Virus record (IMG/VR): IMGVR_UViG_3300008113_000075
Coordinates: 1 to 49,881 of that record
Length of the DNA: 49,881 nt
Source of the DNA: a virus
Strand: one strand, 5' to 3'
The position numbers and the translations under genes were made by a program. Under the pieces are notes generated by a model that saw only the letters and a program-made list of their open reading frames with translations, did not search any database and had not been told where the DNA came from. This document shows, piece by piece, positions 49,634 to 49,881 of the stretch; the first letter of the stretch is position 1, and each line of letters begins with the position of its first letter.

Positions 49634-49881
49634 GATGTAATTTTGAGTATTCTTTTTTGGTAAAATTCTTATCCATTAATCCAATAACTATTAAATCGGA
49701 TATCACAGACATACAAGTTGTAGAAGTTGTTGGAGTTAATCCCATAGGACATATCTCCTCAACAGGACCAAATTCAATATAGTCTGCACATTTTATAGAG
49801 ATATCTTCGGTTTTGGTTCCGACTATAGCATATATGTAATTACCATACTCTAAATTATGTACAAGATCAATAAGTTCTAAA
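49599..49881 (-). CDS. kdsD: Arabinose 5-phosphate isomerase, C-terminal part (cut by window edge)
   Basis: The last 93 residues are visible, ending at TAG (complement of 49599-49601). ICPMGLTPTTSTTCMSVISD and YSKLHHGGYLGQR match the end of the SIS domain of KdsD/KpsF isomerases (CPLGLAPTTSTT and HPGGxLG in family members). The enzyme makes arabinose 5-phosphate from ribulose 5-phosphate, the substrate of KdsA, encoded directly downstream with a 35-base overlap. E. coli KdsD has two CBS domains after the SIS domain; here the protein ends right after the SIS motif, so it is a single-domain form like those known from some Bacteroides. Only the C-terminal portion is in view. Confidence 0.85.
   Translation of the reverse strand, partial: LELIDLVHNLEYGNYIYAIVGTKTEDISIKCADYIEFGPVEEICPMGLTPTTSTTCMSVISDLIVIGLMDKNFTKKEYSKLHHGGYLGQRSKN

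Noticed and set aside
1-49881. tRNA genes, integrase, insertion sequences
   Set aside because: I looked for tRNA-like gaps, recombinase motifs and paired inverted repeats. Gaps are too short or contain no cloverleaf-like sequence, and no recombinase motif was seen in the translated genes.

Overview
This window looks like the tail and baseplate region of a large, AT-rich, T4-like contractile-tailed phage (myovirus). The recognisable core is a set of T4-type baseplate proteins: gp53-like LysM wedge, gp27-like hub, gp5-like OB-fold spike, gp25-like wedge and gp6-like wedge. Around them lie several very large virion proteins of 600 to 2258 residues. No capsid, portal, terminase, sheath, integrase or replication genes are visible, and I saw no tRNA, rRNA, CRISPR array or insertion sequence. 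The host must be Gram-negative if the two Kdo genes act on host metabolism. A Bacteroidota host is my inference. It rests on beta-propeller repeats of types common in that phylum, a single-SIS-domain KdsD-like protein, weak Shine-Dalgarno signals and low G+C. No marker proves it.

All genes but one are on the minus strand, so transcription runs from right to left. Right end (about 45.6-49.9 kb): an accessory block with a partial kdsD-like gene, kdsA, a family-2 glycosyltransferase, a class I methyltransferase, several small unknown genes, a Nudix hydrolase and a 55-residue basic protein. Most of these genes overlap slightly. Next (29.5-45.6 kb): baseplate hub and wedge genes, a 1696-residue virion protein, then two unexpected genes, a multi-S1-domain RNA-binding protein and an amidoligase-like protein. 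After a roughly 100-base gap with a hairpin come gp25, gp6, a small protein and a 2258-residue protein carrying two predicted beta-propellers.

phoH (19.6-20.3 kb) is the only plus-strand gene and splits the structural genes into two blocks. To its left (0.8-19.5 kb) is a second block of fibre and baseplate-decoration proteins (305, 727, 1159, 1875 and 926 residues, the last with a collagen-like segment). Next come a small coiled-coil protein, a membrane-anchored protein with an outer-membrane-like C terminus, a 668-residue virion protein, a tail-tube-like protein and a RuvC-like resolvase. The start of one more gene lies at the left edge.

Working model (inference): the structural genes build an elaborate baseplate and fibre apparatus. 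The Kdo, glycosyltransferase and methyltransferase genes may alter the host surface or decorate the virion. The S1 protein may steer translation, and the amidoligase may modify a protein or peptide. The points most worth checking are the double-propeller baseplate protein, the amidoligase in a structural operon, the phage S1 protein, the Kdo cassette, a 12-base motif found exactly three times and only between genes, and an open out-of-frame extension after the 668-residue gene.
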